From positions 1 to 64,000 of the forward strand of contig NZ_FOIX01000004.1 of the NCBI RefSeq assembly GCF_900109615.1: a DNA stretch of 64,000 nt, in the 5' to 3' direction. Within the stretch, counting starts at the first letter, position 1; the number at the start of each line of letters is the position of its first letter. Below, piece by piece: positions 25,304-34,602 of this stretch. The stretch comes from Kaistella antarctica. Lineage in GTDB: Bacteria > Bacteroidota > Bacteroidia > Flavobacteriales > Weeksellaceae. Made by a program: the position numbers and the translations under genes. The notes under the pieces are model-generated. The model saw nothing but the letters and a program-made list of their open reading frames with translations, did not search any database and was not told where the DNA came from.

Positions 25304-26420
25304 CTTTCAGGTTTTGATTGTACATATTCGTAGCCACTTCCACGCCTTGAGGAGTTAAACTCCACATCTCACCTTGCAAAGTCACGTAGTTTTTATTGAC
25401 TAATTTTTGCAGCCCTTTCCGACTGTAGCCTTGAAAATTATTTAAAATTTTGATGGCGTGTGGATGAGAAATGTCTTCGTGATCCTCTACAATGTGGTAC
25501 ATAAAAGCCAAGGTTTTCTGTAATTCTAAATCGTTCCGGTTTTGAATCAATCTTATTTGTCGGAATAAAAGGCCACGTTTGGGTGAAAATATAAACGAGA
25601 ACAAAACAAAAACTGAGGCAACTAAAACGATCACAGGTCCGGTTGATAAATTATTTTGAGTCGAACTGATGGCGGTGCCAAAAACTCCAGCAGCTGCACC
25701 TAAAACTGCGGCCAGAAAAACCATGACGCTTAAACTATTCGTCCACTGTCTCGCTGCGGCAGCGGGTGCTAGAAGCATGGCGCTCATCAAGACAACTCCG
25801 ACCGTTTGCAAGCCCAGCACAATTGCAAGCACAATAAAACTCGTTATTAAAACATCAATGAACTTGGTATTAAACCCGAGCGTATGCGCATAATCTTTAT
25901 CAAAAAGTAGAATTTTGAATTCTTTCCAGAAAAGCAGAAGTACAATTAAACATAACCCAGTGACGATGCTCATGAGCCAGACATCGCTTTCGACCAAAGT
26001 AGCAGCTTGTCCGAACAGATATTTATCCAGTCCAGCTTGATTCGCGTTGGGTTGTTTCTGTATAAAAGTCAGCAACAACATTCCAAAACCGAAGAAAACG
26101 GACAGGATTAATCCTAAAGCCGTATCCGATTTCAGATGGGTTTTGGTGGTGATTCCACGAATCCAAAAAGTACCGATGAGGCCACTAATTAAAGCTCCGA
26201 TTAGAAGAACGTTGGTATCTTTGGAACCCGTAATCAGAAAAGCTAAAGCAATCCCAGGCAGGGCTGCGTGAGAAATCGCGTCACCTAATAAACTTTGTTT
26301 CCGCAACACGGCGAAACTGCCCAACATTCCGGTGACTCCGCCTAAGATAGCAGTTCCCAGCGTGATTGTTCGCAAGGTATAATCACTAAAAACAAGTTTG
26401 ATGTATTCTAGTATTTCCAT
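25296..26420 (-). CDS. Mn/Zn/Fe ABC transporter permease with C-terminal winged-helix extension (TroC-like)
   Basis: 374 residues. The ABC-3 permease part spans residues about 1-275 (SLLGDAISHAALPGIALAF; VGVVLMSAMLLAPAAAARQW). The C-terminal 95 residues (TLAFMYHIVEDHEDISHPH ... LQKLVNKNYVTLQGEMWSLT, PQGVEVA) match the winged-helix and linker of DtxR-like regulators. It starts one base after the ATPase gene and overlaps the second permease. The two permeases would form the membrane channel. Confidence 0.86.
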   Translation of the reverse strand: MEILEYIKLVFSDYTLRTITLGTAILGGVTGMLGSFAVLRKQSLLGDAISHAALPGIALAFLITGSKDTNVLLIGALISGLIGTFWIRGITTKTHLKSDTALGLILSVFFGFGMLLLTFIQKQPNANQAGLDKYLFGQAATLVESDVWLMSIVTGLCLIVLLLFWKEFKILLFDKDYAHTLGFNTKFIDVLITSFIVLAIVLGLQTVGVVLMSAMLLAPAAAARQWTNSLSVMVFLAAVLGAAAGVFGTAISSTQNNLSTGPVIVLVASVFVLFSFIFSPKRGLLFRQIRLIQNRNDLELQKTLAFMYHIVEDHEDISHPHAIKILNNFQGYSRKGLQKLVNKNYVTLQGEMWSLTPQGVEVATNMYNQNLKDE

Positions 26421-26421
26421 T

Positions 26422-27156
26422 TTATTTTTGAATACTCACTTTGTAATTGATGCCGTAAGTCTTCGTAAGATTATCATCATTAAAGATATCTTTCACTGGT
26501 CCAGTGGCAATTTTTTTCACATTGAGAAAGGTTACCCAATCAAAATATTCAGGAACGGTTTGCAAATCGTGATGCACCACCACAACCGTTTTGTTGGCTT
26601 TTCGAAGTTCTTTTAAAATATTGATGATCGCAACTTCAGTCGTGGCGTCAACTCCTTGAAAAGGTTCATCCATAAAATAGATTTCAGCATCCTGCACTAA
26701 AGCGCGTGCTAAGAAAATCCGCTGTTGTTGTCCGCCCGAAAGTTGGCTGATCTGTCGATCTTTAAAGGAAAGCATTCCCACTTTTTCCAAAGCTTCTAGA
26801 GCCTGTTTTTTCTCTTTTTCTTTGGGACGTTTAATCCAGCCCAGAGTACCGTAAGTTCCCATCATCACCACATCGAGCGCAGTCGTAGGAAAATCCCAAT
26901 CGACACTACCCTTTTGCGGAACATAAGCGACTTTTTTGCGTTGAGAATCATAAGGTTTTCCAAAAATAGTAACGCTTCCAGCGATAGGTTTTAAAATTCC
27001 TAAAATGGCTTTAATTAAAGTTGATTTCCCCGCACCATTGGGTCCGACAATCGCCATCAAAACACCTTCGGGAATCTGTAAATCAATATCCCAAAGAACC
27101 GGTTTGTAGTTGTAAGCGACCGTAAGATCGTCTACTTTAACTGCTATTTTTTCCAT
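26422..27156 (-). CDS. Mn/Zn/Fe ABC transporter ATP-binding protein (TroB-like)
   Basis: 244 residues, a complete ABC ATPase: Walker [10 protein letters not shown] (near residue 38), Q-loop [13 protein letters not shown], signature [15 protein letters not shown], Walker [13 protein letters not shown] and the H-loop VVVHHDL. The sequence clusters by eye with the metal-uptake ATPases (TroB/MntB/ZnuC-type). Its ATG overlaps the stop of the binding-protein gene as TAATG, which suggests translational coupling. Confidence 0.92.
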   Translation of the reverse strand: MEKIAVKVDDLTVAYNYKPVLWDIDLQIPEGVLMAIVGPNGAGKSTLIKAILGILKPIAGSVTIFGKPYDSQRKKVAYVPQKGSVDWDFPTTALDVVMMGTYGTLGWIKRPKEKEKKQALEALEKVGMLSFKDRQISQLSGGQQQRIFLARALVQDAEIYFMDEPFQGVDATTEVAIINILKELRKANKTVVVVHHDLQTVPEYFDWVTFLNVKKIATGPVKDIFNDDNLTKTYGINYKVSIQK

Positions 27157-28067
27157 TATTTTAAAGCGCTAACGATGGTGTGAACATTAAATTTAAACAT
27201 TCCTATATAGGTTCCTTCGGGTGTTCCCGGATTTCCTAAAGCATCAGAAAACAAAGTTCCTCCAATAACCACGTTGTGATTTTTAGAGTTGACAGCTTTC
27301 TGCAGAGCTTCTACCGTACGTTTCGGAACGGAACTTTCAATAAAAACTGCTTTTACTTTATGATCGATAATATAGGCGGCGGTTTTTTGAACATCCTGCA
27401 CCCCAGCTTCTGTCGCGGTGGACAATCCCTGCAAACCGACGACATCAAACTGATACGCTCTGCCAAAATAAGAAAAAGCATCGTGTGCCGTAACCAATCG
27501 GCGTTTGTCAACAGGAAGTGTTGCGATTTCCGCTTTAATTTCTTCTTCTAAAGTTTTCAACTTCGCCAGATAAGCTGTAGCGTTAGCTTGAAAAAACGCC
27601 TTGTCTTCTGGACGCGCTGCCGATAATTGATCAGCAACAAAAACGGTAATTTTTTCCCAATTGGTAACATCAAACCAAATATGCGGATCATAATTCGATG
27701 CAAATAAGGTGGAGCCAATCAAATCTTTTTTATCTAAAGCATCGGAAACCGCGACAGTCTTGATATTTTGTTTTTGCATTTTTTCAAAAACTTCTACCAA
27801 CTTTCCTTCTAAGTGAAGACCTCCGTACAAAATCATGTCCGCATTCGAAAGTTTTGAAACGTCGCCTTCAGACGCTTTATACAAATGTGGATCTACTCCT
27901 GCACCCATTAATCCTTGAACTACCACTTTGTCTCCGCCGATATTTTCAACGAGATCGGTAATCATAGAAGTCGTGGTAACGATGTGGAATTTACCATCTT
28001 TCGGTTTTGTGTCCTTACATCCCAATAAAAAAACGCTTAGAAAAGCGATGAGTATAAATTGTTTCAT
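27156..28067 (-). CDS. Metal ABC transporter substrate-binding lipoprotein (TroA-like)
   Basis: 303 residues from ATG 28067; the frame is open to 28208 but the extension has no signal sequence. The N-terminus is a lipoprotein signal with lipobox ([18 protein letters not shown]). The cluster A-I fold of TroA-type proteins is seen in [35 protein letters not shown] (first His), [11 protein letters not shown] (second His) and [13 protein letters not shown] (third His), with [15 protein letters not shown] and FSDALG providing the acidic ligand. These suit Mn or Zn. It is the first gene of the operon. Confidence 0.9.
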   Translation of the reverse strand: MKQFILIAFLSVFLLGCKDTKPKDGKFHIVTTTSMITDLVENIGGDKVVVQGLMGAGVDPHLYKASEGDVSKLSNADMILYGGLHLEGKLVEVFEKMQKQNIKTVAVSDALDKKDLIGSTLFASNYDPHIWFDVTNWEKITVFVADQLSAARPEDKAFFQANATAYLAKLKTLEEEIKAEIATLPVDKRRLVTAHDAFSYFGRAYQFDVVGLQGLSTATEAGVQDVQKTAAYIIDHKVKAVFIESSVPKRTVEALQKAVNSKNHNVVIGGTLFSDALGNPGTPEGTYIGMFKFNVHTIVSALK

Positions 28068-28240
28068 TAATCTAACATTTACGGCGAAGTTATAAAAAAA
28101 AGATGATTTATAATCAATAAAGATAATTAAAGACACTGAAGACGCGAGATTAAAACAGAAAATTTTTAGAATATAATTACTAGCAAATATTTTCAACGCT
28201 GCACCCAAGTTAAGTTTCGCAACTTATCTTTTCATAAGCT

Positions 28241-28248
28241 TATCTTTG
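28241..28248 (+). promoter_or_regulatory. -7 box of the YeeE/YedE pair
   Basis: TATCTTTG, exact TAnnTTTG, 17 bases before ATG 28266. Confidence 0.5.
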
Positions 28249-28265
28249 CCGCAAATTAAGAAAAT

Positions 28266-28829
28266 ATGAATTTGATTTATGAGCCGTGGCCGTGGTATGT
28301 CGCCGGACCTTTGATTGCCCTAACAATGTTTTTACTCCTCTACATGGGAAAACATTTTGGCATGTCTTCTAATTTGAGAACCATGTGTGCGATTGGCGGC
28401 GCTGGGAAAGTTTCCTCTTTCTTTCAATTTGACTGGAAAAGCCAACGCTGGAATTTAATGGTTGTAATTGGTGCAATCATCGGTGGATTTTTAGCTTCAA
28501 CTTTTATGTCGAACAATGTGGTTGAAATCAACCCAGAAATCGCGACCCAACTTTCTCAGGATTACGGAATTGAAAGCGCTAATAATGCGTACTTACCTAC
28601 GGAAATTTTTAATGTTGAAAAACTTTCTGATCCGTTTACGCTTGCGATTTTAATTGTGGGTGGATTTTTAGTTGGATTCGGAGCAAGATACGCAGGAGGC
28701 TGCACCTCAGGTCATGCGATTTCTGGGTTGAGTAATTTACAAATCCCGTCGCTGATTGCAGTGGTCGGTTTCTTCATCGGAGGTCTTGTGATGATTCATT
28801 TATTATATCCCTTAATTTTCGGTTCATGA
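28266..28829 (+). CDS. YeeE/YedE-family transporter, first half
   Basis: 187 residues with four to five membrane segments. The conserved YeeE/YedE Cys motif appears as GFGARYAGGCTSGHAISGLS. In the related TsuA protein this cysteine region passes thiosulfate. The next gene overlaps its stop (ATGA), and the two half-size proteins make up the usual two-gene arrangement of the family (PmpA/PmpB type). The transported sulfur species is unknown. Confidence 0.82.
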   Translation: MNLIYEPWPWYVAGPLIALTMFLLLYMGKHFGMSSNLRTMCAIGGAGKVSSFFQFDWKSQRWNLMVVIGAIIGGFLASTFMSNNVVEINPEIATQLSQDYGIESANNAYLPTEIFNVEKLSDPFTLAILIVGGFLVGFGARYAGGCTSGHAISGLSNLQIPSLIAVVGFFIGGLVMIHLLYPLIFGS

Positions 28830-29239
28830 AATATTTAAAATTTTTAGCAGTAGGTATATTCTTCGGCATCGTCATGTACAAATCAGAAGCAGCGTCGTGG
28901 TTCCGAATTTACGAGATGTTTCACTTTGCCTCTTTTCACATGTACGGAATCATTGGTTCAGCGGTGATCATTGGATTAATAGGCGTTCAGTTGATTAAGA
29001 GAAATGATATCAAAGCGTTTGACAATCAAGAGATGTGTTTGACACCAAAGAAACTTGGCATTTATAGATATTTGATTGGAGGAACGATTTTCGGTTTAGG
29101 CTGGGCACTAACTGGCGCATGTCCGGGACCGATGTTTGTTTTGGCTGGCGCTGGTTTTTACTCAATTTTAGTTGTAATTGCTGGTTCGATTTTAGGAACT
29201 TTGGCTTACGGACTTTTACATAAAAAGCTGCCACATTAA
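28826..29239 (+). CDS. YeeE/YedE-family transporter, second half (DUF6691 type)
   Basis: 137 residues with four membrane segments. The second conserved Cys motif is seen in [20 protein letters not shown]. Its ATG overlaps the stop of the first half by four bases. Together they resemble the full-length TsuA/YeeE channel split into two subunits. It ends about 165 bases before the tyrS start, with no clear terminator. Confidence 0.82.
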   Translation: MKYLKFLAVGIFFGIVMYKSEAASWFRIYEMFHFASFHMYGIIGSAVIIGLIGVQLIKRNDIKAFDNQEMCLTPKKLGIYRYLIGGTIFGLGWALTGACPGPMFVLAGAGFYSILVVIAGSILGTLAYGLLHKKLPH

Positions 29240-29374
29240 AAGTTGAAATTGTCGATACATTTAGTTTTGGAAAGTTTGGTTTAATAGAGAAAGTAGGTCT
29301 TTTCATTATTGAAGTTGAGATTCATTGTATGAAATTTCACAGACTGTCCATCTTCCATTCTCCCTCAAAATTCT

Positions 29375-29382
29375 TACCTTTG
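29375..29382 (+). promoter_or_regulatory. -7 box of tyrS
   Basis: TACCTTTG, exact TAnnTTTG. It lies inside the longer open frame that starts at 29329, so translation must begin at ATG 29404. Confidence 0.6.
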
Positions 29383-29403
29383 CCTCTTAAAATTTTTAAG
29401 ATA

Positions 29404-30699
29404 ATGAACGCTTTTATTGAAGAACTGAAATGGCGCGGGCTATTTGCCGACATGATGCCAGGAACCGAAGAACAATTGAATAAGGAAATGACCACGGCGT
29501 ATATAGGCTTTGATCCGACCGCTGATTCGTTGCATATCGGAAGTTTAATCCCTATCAAAGTTCTGGCACATTATCAACAACACGGTCATAAACCAATCGC
29601 TTTAGTTGGTGGTGCAACCGGCATGATCGGTGATCCTTCTGGAAAATCAAACGAAAGAAACGCTTTAGATGAAGATACACTCAACCATTATGTGGATTGT
29701 TTGAAAGGTCAATTGTCTAAGTTTTTAAAATTTGATGGATCAGAACCAAACAGCGCCGAATTGGTGAATAATTACGACTGGATGAAAGAAATTTCATTCC
29801 TTGATTTTATTCGTGATACGGGTAAACATATTACCGTGAATTATATGATGGCCAAAGAGTCGGTGAAGAAAAGAATCACCGGTGAAGGTGGCGCAGAAGG
29901 AATGAGTTTCACCGAATTTTCTTACCAACTTTTACAAGGCTACGATTTCCTTCATTTGTACAAAGAGAAAAACATCAAACTTCAAATGGGAGGTTCTGAT
30001 CAGTGGGGAAATATTACCACCGGTACAGAATTAATCCGCAGAAAAGTTCAGGGAGAAGCATTTGCGCTAACGATGCCATTAATTACCAAAGCCGACGGTT
30101 CTAAATTTGGGAAATCGGAAGCTGGCGAAAATTACTGGCTGGATGCGAAGAGAACTTCACCTTATAAATTTTACCAATTTTGGGTTAACGCAACTGATTC
30201 GGATGCAGAACGATTTATTAAATACTATACCTTCTTAAGCAAAGAAGAAATCGAGGCTTTAATTGAAGATCATAAAACAGCGCCACACGAAAGAAAACTG
30301 CAAAAGAAATTAGCAGAAGAAGTTACCGTTTGGGTTCACAACCGTGAAGAATTTGAGAAAGCCATAAAAGCTTCTGAGATTTTATTCGGACGTTCAACTG
30401 CAGAAGATTTAGTGAGTTTGAATGAAGCCACTTTTCTAGAAGTTTTCGAAGGAGTTCCACAAAAAGAGATTTTGAAATCTGAAGTGGTTGGTTGTAATAT
30501 CGTAGATTTAATTTCAGACAAATCTGGTTTCTTGAAATCTAAAGGAGAAGCAAAAAGAGAATTGACCAGCAACTCTATTTCTATTAACAAAGAAAAAGTA
30601 AGCGAAACGTTTGAAGTCGCAGAAAAAGATTTAATCGATGGGAAATTCCTTTTATTACAAAAAGGGAAAAAGAATTATTTCATTGTGAAAGCTATTTAG
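29404..30699 (+). CDS. tyrS: Tyrosyl-tRNA synthetase
   Basis: 431 residues from ATG 29404. This is a class I aminoacyl-tRNA synthetase: the HIGH signature is [17 protein letters not shown], and the KMSKS loop is [13 protein letters not shown]. Tyrosine-binding signatures are seen in [14 protein letters not shown] and [13 protein letters not shown]. The C-terminal S4-like domain ([20 protein letters not shown]) binds the tRNA. Full length for the bacterial enzyme. A -7 box lies 22 bases upstream. Confidence 0.96.
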   Translation: MNAFIEELKWRGLFADMMPGTEEQLNKEMTTAYIGFDPTADSLHIGSLIPIKVLAHYQQHGHKPIALVGGATGMIGDPSGKSNERNALDEDTLNHYVDCLKGQLSKFLKFDGSEPNSAELVNNYDWMKEISFLDFIRDTGKHITVNYMMAKESVKKRITGEGGAEGMSFTEFSYQLLQGYDFLHLYKEKNIKLQMGGSDQWGNITTGTELIRRKVQGEAFALTMPLITKADGSKFGKSEAGENYWLDAKRTSPYKFYQFWVNATDSDAERFIKYYTFLSKEEIEALIEDHKTAPHERKLQKKLAEEVTVWVHNREEFEKAIKASEILFGRSTAEDLVSLNEATFLEVFEGVPQKEILKSEVVGCNIVDLISDKSGFLKSKGEAKRELTSNSISINKEKVSETFEVAEKDLIDGKFLLLQKGKKNYFIVKAI

Positions 30700-30739
30700 A
30701 AATAACTGATATTCGTCAGTATTAACAAATATTTGTGAG

Positions 30740-30767
30740 AGCCGGATGATTTCCGGCTTTCATTTTT
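30740..30767 (+). terminator. Terminator after tyrS
   Basis: AGCCGGA, loop, TCCGGCT followed by TTCATTTTT. Confidence 0.7.
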
Positions 30768-30780
30768 AAGGTTTTCATTG

Positions 30781-30788
30781 TATCTTTG
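30781..30788 (+). promoter_or_regulatory. -7 box of the desaturase gene
   Basis: TATCTTTG, exact TAnnTTTG. The longer frame from 30778 would start inside it, so ATG 30805 is the start. Confidence 0.6.
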
Positions 30789-30804
30789 TGAAATAATATA
30801 TACT

Positions 30805-31557
30805 ATGGTTATCATCCTATTTATCATAGTCCTTTGGTATTCTGGACTATTTTTTCAAACGTTTTTCCTGCACCGATATGCAGCACACCAATCTTTTAAA
30901 ATGTCAAAATTTGGAGAGAAATTGTGCTACGTTTTAACTTGGGTTACGCAGGGTTCTAATTATCTTTCTGCTTACGGTTACGGGGTTATGCACAGAATGC
31001 ACCACGCTTATGCTGATACCGAGAAAGATCCACATTCTCCGAAATACGACGACAATTTGTTTTCGATGATGTGGCGTACAAAAAAAATCTATGCTGACAT
31101 CAATAGTCAGAAAGCAATTATCGAAGAAAAATTTACTAAGAATGTACCTCAGTGGGCGGCTTTCGATAAGTTCGCAAGTTCTTGGGTTTCCAGATTGGCG
31201 TGGGCAATCGCTTATACGGTATTCTTTTATTTCTTCGCAACAGCTTGGTGGCAGTGGCTTTTATTGCCAGTTGCTTATATGATGGCGCCAATTCACGGAG
31301 TTATTATTAACTGGTTTGCACATATTTACGGTTATACCAACTTTAAAGTTTCTGATACTTCTAAAAACTTATTGAGATTCGATTGGTTAATGATGGGTGA
31401 AGCGTATCACAATAATCACCACAAACATGGTGGAAGAGCGAACTTCGGTGGTGTAAGATGGCACGAAATGGATGTCACTTATCAAATCATGATTGTCTTA
31501 GACAAAATGAAACTGATTAAACTGAATCCAGTTGCTGTTGTAAAAAGAGAGCATTAA
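30805..31557 (+). CDS. Membrane acyl-CoA/fatty acid desaturase
   Basis: 250 residues from ATG 30805. The three histidine boxes of di-iron desaturases are present: HRYAAH, HRMHH (in VMHRMHHAYADTEKDPHSP) and HNNHH (in EAYHNNHHKHGGRANF). Hydrophobic segments lie before the first box and between the second and third. It would introduce a double bond into membrane acyl chains using O2 and electrons from a reductase. It resembles delta-9-type enzymes of Bacteroidetes. Confidence 0.88.
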   Translation: MVIILFIIVLWYSGLFFQTFFLHRYAAHQSFKMSKFGEKLCYVLTWVTQGSNYLSAYGYGVMHRMHHAYADTEKDPHSPKYDDNLFSMMWRTKKIYADINSQKAIIEEKFTKNVPQWAAFDKFASSWVSRLAWAIAYTVFFYFFATAWWQWLLLPVAYMMAPIHGVIINWFAHIYGYTNFKVSDTSKNLLRFDWLMMGEAYHNNHHKHGGRANFGGVRWHEMDVTYQIMIVLDKMKLIKLNPVAVVKREH

Positions 31558-31565
31558 AAAAATAG

Positions 31566-31603
31566 AAACCGTCTCGTCTTTATTGATGAGACGGTTTTTT
31601 TTT
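31566..31603 (+). terminator. Terminator after the desaturase gene
   Basis: AAACCGTCTC, loop, GAGACGGTTTTTTTTT. Confidence 0.85.
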
Positions 31604-31738
31604 GAACTTGTTTGGTTTTAGCAATTTAAAATTCTCGTTTTAGCGTTCGCGTTAAACTTTAGTTAATGTTTTTAATACCGAACCCATGGCTTAATTTGTG
31701 CGCCACCATTTTAATTAACAACAATTAATATTTAAATT

Positions 31739-32032
31739 ATGAAAACTAAATTGTTATCCGTTGCCGCAGTAATCTTACTTTCAATCGGAGTTTCTGCACA
31801 AGAAAAAAATACCGTTAAACAAGAAATAAAAAAAGATGCAAAAGCAGTCGAAAATGGCGTTTCAGATGGTGCAGAATGGACTGCTAAGACGGCAAAAAAA
31901 GGAGTGAAAGCGACTAAGAAAGGAGTGAAAAAAGGAGCTAGATGGACTAAAAAAGCGGTGAAAAACACAGGCAAAGCTGTAGATGAAAGTTACAAAGACA
32001 CCAAAGATTACTTAAAAAAAGAAACAAAGTAG
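31739..32032 (+). CDS. Small secreted lysine-rich repeat protein
   Basis: 97 residues. The signal peptide (MKTKLLSVAAVILLSIGVSA, then Q) is followed by a mature part rich in Lys, Ala and Thr made of imperfect 11-residue periods (TAKTAKKGVKATKKGVKKGA, RWTKKAVKNTGKAV). The pattern suggests a basic amphipathic helix, like periplasmic or histone-H1-like small proteins of flavobacteria. Predicted periplasmic; function unknown. Own terminator at 32061. Confidence 0.7.
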   Translation: MKTKLLSVAAVILLSIGVSAQEKNTVKQEIKKDAKAVENGVSDGAEWTAKTAKKGVKATKKGVKKGARWTKKAVKNTGKAVDESYKDTKDYLKKETK

Positions 32033-32060
32033 TTTTTCGAAACTGCCTTCAAATAAAAAT

Positions 32061-32089
32061 TCAACCATTAATTTTGGTTGATTTTTTTT
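32061..32089 (+). terminator. Terminator after the small secreted protein
   Basis: TCAACCA, loop, TGGTTGA, then eight T. Confidence 0.75.
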
Positions 32090-32109
32090 GAATTTAAAAA
32101 GAGAAGATT

Positions 32110-32877
32110 TTACTTTTGAAGTTTAATCTCTGGTTGTAGTTGCTGAACAAAATCAATAAGGAAAGGCAATTCCTCCATATCTTGATCAGTAATAAATCCG
32201 TTGTAAGTAAGGACATCCAAATCGATTTCGCGCGGTGCATTTTTGTTTTCAGTTCTTACTCTTCCTAATAACGCTTCAATTTGTTTTAAATGCATTGTTA
32301 ATTCTGACAGGCTTTTTTTGGTGTGCAGAAGAATGGCTCCATTCAAAAACTCGGGTTGCTCTTCAAACTTTAGAGGTTCTGTTTTGATAAAAGCAGTTCT
32401 CTGCATGACAAATCCTATTTCTTGAAGATGATTTAAAGCCTTAGTAAAATTATCTTCTGAATTGATATTAGAACCCATCGCGATTACAGCCGTGTGGTAT
32501 CGATCTTTGCCATCGATTTCCACCATCACATTATCAGCAAAACGCAAAGCGTGAGGTTTTTCAACTTTCACCATAATATCTTGTAATGCCGCACCTACTT
32601 TTTGAATATGCATGTAAATTTCCTCCGCCAAAGCCTCAATCAAATGAAAGCTTTTATGATCAACGAAATCAATAACTCCTTTGGTGATTTCTTTATAATC
32701 CACCGCATGTTGCACGTCGTCCGTTTTCGAGGCCATCGCAGTATCATATTTAAATGAAAAAGAAATAATTACATCTTGCAATTTCTCTTTTTCCCAATCA
32801 AAGAAACCGATATAAGATCGAAGTCTTAAATTTTCTACTCGAACGATGGATAATTTTGGATTATAGGTTGCGCCCAT
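32110..32877 (-). CDS. folBK: Bifunctional dihydroneopterin aldolase / HPPK (FolB-FolK)
   Basis: 255 residues, two fused folate enzymes. Residues about 10-122 are dihydroneopterin aldolase (VRVENLRLRSYIGFFDWEK, VDYKEITKGVIDFVD, SFHLIEALAEEIY). Residues about 128-255 are 6-hydroxymethyl-dihydropterin pyrophosphokinase (TAVIAMGSNINSEDNFTKAL, PEFLNGAILLHTKKSL, APREIDLDVLTYNG). Together they turn dihydroneopterin into the activated pterin for folate synthesis. An SDR enzyme gene of possible pterin reductase type lies upstream on the same strand, 95 bases away. Confidence 0.9.
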   Translation of the reverse strand: MGATYNPKLSIVRVENLRLRSYIGFFDWEKEKLQDVIISFSFKYDTAMASKTDDVQHAVDYKEITKGVIDFVDHKSFHLIEALAEEIYMHIQKVGAALQDIMVKVEKPHALRFADNVMVEIDGKDRYHTAVIAMGSNINSEDNFTKALNHLQEIGFVMQRTAFIKTEPLKFEEQPEFLNGAILLHTKKSLSELTMHLKQIEALLGRVRTENKNAPREIDLDVLTYNGFITDQDMEELPFLIDFVQQLQPEIKLQK

Positions 32878-32972
32878 ACTTTTTTCTATTTGTTGTTTGT
32901 TTTTTTCTGTTTTTGCTTTGGAAGCAAATGTCTAAGTAAGTAGTATTTCCAGTTGTAAAATATTCAATTTTC

Positions 32973-33692
32973 TTAAACCAAATGTTCGCCACCATCAATA
33001 TACAAAATTTGCCCAGTGAAGAATTGACTCTCTAAAATAAACTGAACTGCTTTTATAATTTCTTCTAAATTACCGATTGTTTTTAAAGGAATATTTTTCG
33101 CAAGATTCAAAAGGTAACTTTCATCTTCTCCTGGTGGTGGGAGAATCAATCCTGGTCCGATTCCATTAACTCTGATGTTTGGAGCTAATTCAACTGCGGA
33201 AATCTTAGTGAAATCTTTTAATAATTTTTTACTCAAAATATAATCGAGGTGAACGGTCTTATTTTTTTCAACTTTGGTATCCACGAAGTTAATAATATTT
33301 CCGCTGCCATACACGCTGGCAAAAGCTTTGGTGAGTAGGTAAGGGATTTTGAAATTGATCGTCATTTCTTTATCGTAAAGCTCGCTTCCTTCGTCTTTAA
33401 AATTAGAAGGAATAAAATCTGACGCACAATTCACCAATACTTCAATAATTATTTTTTTCTTTTTTAATTCCTGAAAGATTTGATCGAAATTATTTTCTTT
33501 TAAAAAATTGATCTGTAGCAATTCTACTTTGGTGTCTTCATAAATAGATTCGATTTCCTCTTTCAGTTTTTCGGCTTTGTGCTTCGACGAATTATAATGT
33601 AAAACCAAATTGTAATTCTGTTTCACTAAATGAATGGCCACGGCTTTTCCTATTCGGTCGGCGCTACCCGTTACGAGAGCATAATTTTTCAT
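32973..33692 (-). CDS. SDR oxidoreductase, possibly a FolM-like pteridine reductase
   Basis: 239 residues. The cofactor motif is TGSADRIGKAV, the TGxxxRxG form of pteridine reductases and FolM in place of the common TGxxxGxG. The catalytic YxxxK is YILSK, and the C-terminus is GQILYIDGGEHL. Next to the folBK gene, reduction of dihydropterin or dihydrofolate is a plausible role, but the assignment rests on the motif and the neighbour only. Length is normal for an SDR. Confidence 0.7.
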   Translation of the reverse strand: MKNYALVTGSADRIGKAVAIHLVKQNYNLVLHYNSSKHKAEKLKEEIESIYEDTKVELLQINFLKENNFDQIFQELKKKKIIIEVLVNCASDFIPSNFKDEGSELYDKEMTINFKIPYLLTKAFASVYGSGNIINFVDTKVEKNKTVHLDYILSKKLLKDFTKISAVELAPNIRVNGIGPGLILPPPGEDESYLLNLAKNIPLKTIGNLEEIIKAVQFILESQFFTGQILYIDGGEHLV

Positions 33693-33767
33693 AAATGTAT
33701 TTTTGGGCTAAATAATGCTCAAGTTAGAAATTTTAACTTGAGCAAGATCAATATAATAAAGAAAGGT

Positions 33768-34436
33768 TTAAAAACTTTCTTTGACGATAAATTCCGAGGC
33801 AATTCCTAAAGCGTGTAAATGACCTTCAATCGCTTCCATCATTGGTGGTGGACCACAGAGGTAATAATAATTTAAATCATCCTCATCGTACTTCTTAATA
33901 ATTTCCGGTGAGATGTAACCATGTTCGTATCCATCTAAATCTTCATTGGAAAGAATATTAATGAAATTTCCATCAAGAACCGACTTGAAATAATCTTCTA
34001 AAATAATATCAGCCTTTCCTTTATTGGCGAAAATCAGTTTATTTCCGTTCAACCTATTTTGTTTTTCTAAATCTTTTATCATCGCAATAAACGGAGTAAC
34101 TCCCGCTCCACCAGCGATAAACATTCCGGGACCTTTAAAATAGATATCGCCAAAAGAATCATAAATAAGAACCTCATCTCCGGGTTGAGCTGACAACAGT
34201 TCATTCGTCATTCCGTGATGGTCAGGATAGGTCTTTATGGTAAATTCGACCTCATCATCTTCTGGCAGAGAAGTAAAGGTGAAGCAGTTTTCCTTATCAC
34301 TCCAACCCAGTTTATTCAATGCAATATCAGCAGCCTGACCTGGAATATAAGTGATCCCTGCTGGTTTATCTAGAACCACACGAAGCACATCGTGAGTAAG
34401 ATTTTCAATTGATTTTATTTTTGTTAAATGTGACAT
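33768..34436 (-). CDS. FAD/NAD(P)-binding ferredoxin/flavodoxin reductase-like protein
   Basis: 222 residues from ATG 34436; an open frame from 34577 extends it, but a near-consensus -7 box (TACATTTA) lies just before ATG 34436. The FAD-binding fold is shown by YIPGQAADIALNK and CFTFTSLPEDDEVEFTIK. NAD(P) binding is shown by MFIAGGAGVTPFIAMIKDL and the C-terminal YYYLCGPPPMMEAIEGHL. There is no fused iron-sulfur or globin domain. It passes electrons between NAD(P)H and a partner, unknown here; a membrane desaturase is one possible client. Confidence 0.84.
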   Translation of the reverse strand: MSHLTKIKSIENLTHDVLRVVLDKPAGITYIPGQAADIALNKLGWSDKENCFTFTSLPEDDEVEFTIKTYPDHHGMTNELLSAQPGDEVLIYDSFGDIYFKGPGMFIAGGAGVTPFIAMIKDLEKQNRLNGNKLIFANKGKADIILEDYFKSVLDGNFINILSNEDLDGYEHGYISPEIIKKYDEDDLNYYYLCGPPPMMEAIEGHLHALGIASEFIVKESF

Positions 34437-34602
34437 ATTCACTCTTTTATAATTATAAATGTACGATTTAAATCCTTTTTTAGGCGGTAATTTTTTCAAT
34501 GCTTTTCCGAAGATATAAGTGATTGTTTGACCATGCGTGTCTTCGATTCCGCACGAAAATGCAGTGAGAGTCGGCATCAGTATAAATTCGATTCTGCTAA
34601 TT

